Source of the DNA: Conoideocrella luteorostrata | Lineage: Eukaryota; Ascomycota; Sordariomycetes; Hypocreales; Clavicipitaceae | NCBI GenBank assembly: GCA_032433595.1 | Contig: JASWJB010000224.1 | Coordinates: forward strand, 1-64,000 | Length of the DNA stretch: 64,000 bases | Reading direction: 5' to 3' | Part shown: positions 58,377 to 64,000 of the stretch, piece by piece | Layout of the letters: every line of letters begins with the position of its first letter | Numbering within the stretch: the first letter of the stretch is position 1 | Notes under the pieces: generated by a model | What the model was told of the DNA's origin: nothing | What the model saw: the letters and a program-made list of their open reading frames with translations, nothing else | Database searches by the model: none | Program-made: the position numbers and the translations under genes

Positions 58377-58581
58377 TGTTGGAATCCCTCGTCAAGCGTA
58401 CGAGCAAATCACGTGGCCACCCTAGCGCGCCTCTTTTATGCGGTGCGCTCGCGGGCATTCCACTTCCTCTTGTTCTTCTTTCTTAGACAGACCTAATTGA
58501 ATTGAATACCTTGTTTTACCTATTGCTTCGTGAAAGAACCTTTTGACGTCAAATCAGAAGCCCCTGTGCTTCCTACAGAAC
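58377..58581 (+). mobile_element. Degenerate LTR, family A
   Basis: Starts TGTTGGAATCCC and shares with 35413-35617 the boxes TCACGTGG(T/C)CACC and, further on, CTTGTT...TTCTTAGA and TTGAAT(T)GAATA. The 3' terminus is not recognisable, so the end is set by the 205-bp family length. Confidence 0.45.
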
Positions 58582-59027
58582 TCCCTTTATTCTTTGCTGC
58601 GTTATATATATGCCCGTTCGCCGAATCCATTCGTCTGTAATTGCATTTAGTATCCTTTATACCCAGCAGTCTCGAAATAAGTCCTCAAGATCACCGAAGT
58701 TATCCACTTCAGCGATGTCCTGAAGGTCTCTTTACTTACGTTCGAAGAAGATTGGGATCCTGGTCTTATCGCTAACCTAGTGTACTCTACACACTTATTG
58801 GACTTAGAATATTTCTTTCGTCCCGTGTAATTTTGAAACGTATCCCACTCATATTTATAAAGCTAACCTACGTCTTGTTTCAACGAGCAACACCTCCGCG
58901 GTCAAATCTGAGCACGACCTTGAGGCCAAGACAAGCAGCTCGCTGATCAGCAAAGGCGATGCGCATTAGGAGTTCTGGGGCTATTGTAACCATAAATGTC
59001 TACGTGAGCCGGTGGAAAATATAAACC
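58582..59027. other. Between LTR copies
   Basis: No gene and no retroelement coding motif in these 446 bases. Confidence 0.35.
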
Positions 59028-59280
59028 TGTTGGAATAGATAGGAGAGGTTCAAATTGATCTGCATTGATGGGAAGAGCTGTGTTACAGTGATGATTGAGG
59101 AAGAATTACTCGTCTGACGGCCTCGTCCAAATCCCCCAATAAATCCCCCTACAGTCTGAGACGCCCTTGTCTCGGATTCCTGCCTTAGGCCCAGAGGCTA
59201 CGTAGCCTTTCTCTCACTGCCCGTGTATCCACATATCCAATCACACATACACGTGTTATCCAACACTAATTGTTCCAACA
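59028..59280 (+). mobile_element. LTR, family B, longest copy
   Basis: 253 bp with perfect 8-bp terminal inverted ends TGTTGGAA...TTCCAACA. It contains GAGAGGTTCAAATTGATCTG, GATGGGAAGAGCTGTGTTAC, CGTCCAAATCCCCC and CTGAGACGCCCTTGTCTCGG. The flanks AAACC and CATGC give no target duplication. Confidence 0.75.
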
Positions 59281-60751
59281 CATGCTCTCAACCTATTATC
59301 AACACAACCCCGTCCGCACAAATATTCCTTCTTCACGCCAGCCCACAAGGGACTAACCCGCAATGAAAGAACAAAAAAAAAGTGTTCCAAAATTCCCTGC
59401 CTGATAAATCAAACAGGAGCGGTTTGTGACTAGTTTTCAATCAGCAAAATCCTCTCTCAGCTTAACGCCTCACGGAGCAGGAAAAACGCCCGTGCACTTG
59501 GATAGAGAAGAAAGGAAGAAAAGGAAACAAAAGGAAGAGAGGAGGAGCTGCTTTTATACTTAGAAATATGGCCAGAGTGATCTGTCCTGAGGTTAAGGTT
59601 TCGAACCGGAGGAACACAAGAGCCGAGAGGGTGTGCGCACGAGCGCTGAGTCACAACCTCAAGGCAGCAGCAGCATCAACCAATAGCAAGGATAGAGGCC
59701 AAAAAAAAAAAAAAATTTTTTTGTGGCAAGAGTAAATAGGCTCGATGATTGTTCACACAGATGCTGGAACATGATTGGAGCACCTCTGTCTTGGCTTGGC
59801 GGACAATGATGTCAAGGTTCGTGGCTCACACACGGCCGAAGTTATTTGTGTCCGTGTTCCCTCGTAACAACTTCGAATACCTGCAGGTGTAAATTTAATT
59901 TGGATTTTCAACTCATATTAAGCTCTTAACATGCTTGCTAGAGCAGTATTATGCACTCTTGAAGTCTTATATGCTATTGCGCGGCCTATAATCTACCCAT
60001 TCGAAGAGACTCTAGTTTTTTAAAAAAGTTTCGTCAGGAGTCATGGCATCATGGCTGCTTGCATACTTCTCGTCGCGAACTACGCTAGACATGCATCCAT
60101 GACTCGGCGTTGCTTCGTCGCTTAGACAAGCTCATAGAGGACCCTCGGCTTGCTAATAAAGATTCAAATTTGTTACCTTATTGTGGCGTAGGCATTTCAG
60201 GTCCCGTCGACCCCGGCATCAATGATCCATATGTTCTATTGATCGCTTGCATAGCATTTGCTGCAAGTGACATTGGCACCGCGTGGCTCCTTGTGAGTAT
60301 CCAGCCTCGTCTGTAGGCAATGTCGGTCCAGTTGACGTCCTCGTTATCTATAACAGGGAGGTTTTGTCTTATTTGGTCGTCTATATGTTGTACAAGGAGA
60401 ACCATTTTTTAAACCATTCCCGCTCGGTTACAGTCACTGGCGATTCGAAATCTTCATATGGGGTTGGTGTTTGTTCACCCAATGCGATTCTGTAGTGTCG
60501 TGGGGCCAGCCCTAGAGCTCAAATCGAAACTTCTTCAGTGGCCTACAATTAAGATAGTGGCTAAGAAATCTTCCTGTGAAGTGAATTTTCAGAGAGAACT
60601 CGCCCTGAGGGCGCCGAAGTATATCATCTCGCCTCCCGTCAGAACGGCCGAATGTCAAGATTGATAATGCCTGTCACCACCCAGTGTGTGACTCGTGAAT
60701 TATCCCTACACGCTCAAATATTGATCAGCATACATCCTATAAGATCTACCA
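59281..60751. other. Intergenic, 1.5 kb
   Basis: No gene is supported. An A-run followed by T-run lies at 59701-59723. The frame at 60110-60316 and its opposite-strand overlap have no family support. Confidence 0.4.
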
Positions 60752-61657
60752 TTAATAAATATTGACGGTCATACCTGAGGTGGCGGCACAGTTCAGTAAT
60801 TGCATCGCGGGTTTCGAGCCGTGGTAGCGTTTTCCGTGGCTGGCGTTCGCTTTTTGGAAAGCAATTCGGGGAGGCTGAAATGGGTTAATGAACTGCAGTA
60901 AAGCAGGGACTTGAAAGTCGGCGCCGGTTACGTTCTCAATTTCCGAGACCATCCAGAGTAACGAGACGGTAGATAGACCCACGTCCTTGTTGCCCCCCCC
61001 AATGTCCGAATGACAACCAACGAAGCCGCATTGAAGCACTTTTGTTTCATCATTAGCTCTTCTTCCCCAGACACTAGGCTTAAAGCTGCCTCTTTTCTCA
61101 TCGAGGCTGACTGCTACGAAAGCATTTTCTATAACGGAGGGGACCTCATGGCTCACGAAGGAGAATTTCTCGTTTCCGGGCCTCAGTGGCAGTCCCATAG
61201 CACTCACAGGGTCCCATTCAGCTAGCACCTTAATGTGGATGCGAGACAGGCGAACATAATCCAGCGCGGCTAGCTGTTGCTCCAAGACCGTGTTCCATCT
61301 AGGTCGGTCGCTTTCACCGGCCTCGCCCCATTTCTTCCGGGAGCGGCATATTGTCCACAAAAATGGCAGTCCTCTAGACCATAAAAGGCCAACTTTGTCA
61401 ACGAAATTAGCCAAGCATCGAGCCGCAAAAGCGCCGCGAGAAAACCCAGCCCCATCGAACCCAATTCGGGTTTTAATGTGTGATGCTGACTCTTCTGTCA
61501 TGGCGGAGAAGGTTGGCCACTTGATGTAGTCAACGTGCATCACGTGCTTAGCTCCGCAACAGTTGTAAACAAGGATCGTCCGGCAACGGACTGTATTTAG
61601 GGGCGTAGTTGCCCCGGTAGCTTGCAGCAGGTGCCAACTCGGAAGGCATCGTGGTAT
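60752..61657 (-). pseudogene. DUF2235-family hydrolase, 5'-truncated
   Basis: The frame 61543-60752 carries the core of the DUF2235 alpha/beta hydrolase family: the nucleophile elbow GFSRGAFAARCLANFVDKVGLL, then VLAEWDPVSAMGLPL and VGCHSDIGGGNKDVGLSTVSLLWM with the usual His-Ser-Asp. The normal N-terminal part, including the CDGTW-like strand and NVxRL segment, is missing. Upstream, 61657-61556 encodes a start-like MPSELAPAASYRGNYAPKYS that stops after about 33 codons, before a jump straight to MMHVDYIKWPTFSA. That leader resembles the relic at 33300-33395. The 3' end may have a GTATGACC donor near 60776. The loss of about 100 residues makes the copy probably inactive. DUF2235 proteins are predicted lipases or peptidoglycan-linked hydrolases; their fungal roles are unclear. 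Confidence 0.7.
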
Positions 61658-62317
61658 TTAAGAAACACTGTAATTAACATTGTATGCGCACACATTACTG
61701 GTATGCCCTTCTACATAAAACACAGGCATCTGATTAGCAGCTAGAATAATGCTTTATACGCGAAAAGTCGTGATATTATAATTTGGACTTTTTTGGGGGG
61801 GGAATTGCAAGGCATCGCGATGCGCGAACCAGAAGCCGCGCACAAGCTGTCCGCTGCCTAGCATCCTGCTTCCTTCCACACCACCACGACATTACCCTAC
61901 CCCTGGTGGGCTACGGAGTAACTTACGTTGGTCGAACATGGGCTAACAAACGACGTAGCTTACGCAAAAATCATTGCCTTGAGGACCTACTTACTTACAG
62001 ATACCTGGTTCATATAAGCAGCCTTGTCGCCACTCAGTAGCCATGCAAGGCCCTTTTGTGGTTCGTTGGCTGACGTCCACGTTTAAAAGTTACAGGGCCG
62101 TTGGCACGCCACACGGCACGGCGCTGCCCCCCACCCTCGTGTCGCGCCAACGTGCAAAGCTGCAAGCTGCGGGCGGACCGACGATGACCAACATCAACGC
62201 CACGGCGTGCTTCCGCTGCCACCCGGCGATTTCCTGCTCGTGGTGTCAGTTAAAACATCTCAAGCCTGCTCCTCGTTGGACTTTGGCCGGCACACCCGCG
62301 CCAGTCCTGCCAGCAAC
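61658..62317. promoter_or_regulatory. Upstream region of the P450 gene
   Basis: 660 bp between the start of the DUF2235 relic and the P450 ATG. It is divergent in layout. A TACGGAGTA 9-mer lies at 61912-61920. The last 280 bases are GC-rich and contain short spurious frames. Confidence 0.45.
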
Positions 62318-64000
62318 ATGATCTTCACAATAGTCCTTTCCTCCATCCTGGCCTACGTTGTCTGGACCTTGGTCTGCCTCGAGAGCAATGTGCGTAAAGC
62401 GAGAGCAATTGGCGTCCCCGTCATCCGCCTCCCCGTCGACACTGGCAACGTGCTCTGGATGACCCTTCAGCCCTTGATATGGAACGTCCTTGACCGCCTG
62501 CCCATTTCTTGGTACTCATTCCCGGATTTCGTGCGCTTCTCACGGCGAGGGTGGCACTTCTCTGACCGATCTCGCACCCACGTCAAGCTTGGCCCTGTCT
62601 GGGCGCTGGTGACTCCTGCAGCCATACAGCTGCACTTTGCCGACGCGGATGCCATTCGAGAAATCTTTGACCGCAAGGAAGACTTTGTGCGCCCCATCAA
62701 GGAATACAAGCTCCTCGAGATCTTTGGCCCATGTCTCTCCACAGCAGGCTGGGACGATTGGGCCCGTCACCGAAAGCCTCTCGCAGCACCCTTCCATGAG
62801 GGCCTGATGAATTTTGTTTGGGACGAGTCTGCCGAGCAGGTTAGCGCCATGGCTCGCTCCTGGACTGGCGATGCTGCCCGTGCCGAAGGTATTGCCAGCG
62901 TTCAGAAGGATTGCAGGACCCTCTCGCTTAATGTGCTGGCTGCAACGGGTTTCCGCAAGTCGTACGATTTCCACGGCTCTTCAGACGGGCTGGTTGGCGA
63001 CGCAGACGAGGCAAGCAGCTATCGTAACGCTCTGCAGACGGTTCTGGATAACGCCATCCTTCTCATGCTTGTGCCTCTGCGATATCTGGAAGCCCCTGTG
63101 ATGCCCAGGAGCTGGGCAAGAATTGGCCGCGCTGCCACAATCTTCCAGAAGTATATGGAGAAGATGTTAAACGATGAGGCAGCTGTCATGGACCAAGGTC
63201 AACCAGGCACGGGGGGCATCATGACGTCTTTTGTGAACGCCCTGGCAGAGTATAATCTTCATCCAGAGAAGCAGAGTGCCAAAAATTCTAGGGAGGGCAA
63301 GAGAGGCCTCAGTGTCGACGAGATCTACAGCAACCTCTTCATTATCAATTTTGCCGGGCATGACACCACGGCCAATACCCTGGCCTTCGCCATGTTTTTG
63401 CTGGCGGCACACCCCGACGTACAAGTCTGGATAGCCGAGGAAATCGCGGCTGTGACCAAGAACGAGCGTATTGAAGAGTGGAGCTATAAGACGCTCTTTC
63501 CACAACTCAATCGCTGTCGCGCCGTCCTCCTTGAGACGCTTCGATTGTTTCCCCCAGTTATGGCGCTCCCCAAATGGACGGCGGAGAGAGGACAAAGGCT
63601 CACTGTGGGTGGCAAAACGCTCGATATTCCTCCTGGCGTTGTCACCAGCCCGTTCCTCCTGGCGGTCCAGACGCACCCAAAGTATTGGCCTGACCCGTAT
63701 GCCTGGAAGCCGTCACGTTGGATCGTCAATCCTGCGGCCACGCCCGATTGCATCGACCAGGAAAAGTTGCTGGTACCTCCCAAGGGTGCTTACTTCCCGT
63801 GGTCAGATGGCCCACAAAACTGCCCTGGCAAGAAGTTTGCCGAGGTCGAAGCCGTCGCGATATTCTCCCGATTATTCAAGACACACCGCTTAACGGTGAA
63901 GAAGGAAGTCGCAGAGAGCGACGAGTCCGCGAGAGGTCGAGCCCTCGCTTGCGTCAATGATATCGACGCGGAGTTGTTGTTGAGAATGGTCGACAGGGGT
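62318..64000 (+). CDS. Cytochrome P450, intronless, cut by the window end
   Basis: Open for 561 codons from ATG 62318 without intron or stop to the last base, so the 3' end is outside. The N-terminus is a membrane anchor (MIFTIVLSSILAYVVWTLVC). Visible landmarks: WxxxR in helix C (WDDWARHRKPL), I-helix AGHDTT at 346-351, ExxR as ETLR at 406-409, PERF-like WKPSRW, and the heme loop FPWSDGPQNCPG at 493-504 with Cys502 as the iron ligand. All are intact. It is an endoplasmic-reticulum monooxygenase that needs NADPH-P450 reductase; the long insert before the I-helix (about 300-335) is common in fungal P450s of secondary or xenobiotic metabolism. The substrate is unknown. Its start lies about 11.6 kb from the MFS gene of the UstYa locus, with the truncated MFS and TE remnants between, so membership in that locus is not implied. 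Confidence 0.95.
   Translation, partial: MIFTIVLSSILAYVVWTLVCLESNVRKARAIGVPVIRLPVDTGNVLWMTLQPLIWNVLDRLPISWYSFPDFVRFSRRGWHFSDRSRTHVKLGPVWALVTPAAIQLHFADADAIREIFDRKEDFVRPIKEYKLLEIFGPCLSTAGWDDWARHRKPLAAPFHEGLMNFVWDESAEQVSAMARSWTGDAARAEGIASVQKDCRTLSLNVLAATGFRKSYDFHGSSDGLVGDADEASSYRNALQTVLDNAILLMLVPLRYLEAPVMPRSWARIGRAATIFQKYMEKMLNDEAAVMDQGQPGTGGIMTSFVNALAEYNLHPEKQSAKNSREGKRGLSVDEIYSNLFIINFAGHDTTANTLAFAMFLLAAHPDVQVWIAEEIAAVTKNERIEEWSYKTLFPQLNRCRAVLLETLRLFPPVMALPKWTAERGQRLTVGGKTLDIPPGVVTSPFLLAVQTHPKYWPDPYAWKPSRWIVNPAATPDCIDQEKLLVPPKGAYFPWSDGPQNCPGKKFAEVEAVAIFSRLFKTHRLTVKKEVAESDESARGRALACVNDIDAELLLRMVDRG

Noticed and set aside
62467..62974. Long minus-strand frames
   Set aside because: They are antisense shadows of the P450 coding sequence.

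Overview
This is a window of nuclear DNA from a filamentous ascomycete. The support for that is: many 45-110 bp introns with GT(A/G)AGT-like donors, CTAAC/CTAAT-type branch sites and YAG acceptors; wide gene spacing on both strands; fungus-specific families (UstYa/DUF3328, fungal ABCC and MFS exporters, DUF2235, F-box, BTB, arrestin-like, secreted NTF2-like); and decayed Ty1/copia-type retroelements. The dispersed 9-mer TACGGAGTA, which I associate with hypocrealean fungi, hints at Hypocreales, but that is inference. I saw no rRNA, tRNA or CRISPR.

Layout. 0.4-31 kb is mostly genic. In order it carries an ATP-grasp ligase (447-2726, +), an F-box protein (3929-4993, +), a multi-exon PD-(D/E)XK-like protein with a damaged or unresolved frame (6921-9887, -), a small spliced gene (12286-12695, -), a DUF1348/NTF2-like protein (13228-13762, -) divergent from an arrestin-like protein (14512-15924, +), a BTB protein (17032-18039, -), a secreted single-pass membrane protein (21907-23383, +), a GT25-like glycosyltransferase (24730-26060, -), an aldo/keto reductase (27087-28099, -) and a secreted NTF2-like protein (29680-30298, +).

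31-39.5 kb is a retroelement island. It holds a frameshifted copia Gag relic, two families of solo or partial LTRs (A, about 205 bp, one copy with a clean 5-bp target duplication; B, about 195-253 bp), a decayed 5' piece of a DUF2235 gene, a 39-bp inverted repeat pair, tandem duplications, and one gene for a cysteine-rich secreted peptide with ten cysteines (36221-36463, -).

39.9-50.8 kb looks like a small secondary-metabolite or peptide-modification locus: an ABCC exporter (39959-45211, -), a short secreted peptide (45992-46218, -), a UstYa-family oxidase (46663-47784, +) and an MFS transporter (48945-50752, -). No core synthase is visible, so the substrate is unknown. I consider this the most interesting part of the window.

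50.8-64 kb is mixed. It holds an MFS gene lacking its first membrane helix (53900-55305, +), an F-box protein with acidic nonapeptide repeats (56526-58175, +), more LTR remnants, a 5'-truncated DUF2235 pseudogene (60752-61657, -), and an intronless cytochrome P450 (62318 to beyond 64000, +) that runs off the window.

Several gene models were rebuilt from splice signals and extend beyond any single open frame; each entry states how. Gaps longer than about 300 bases are described separately.
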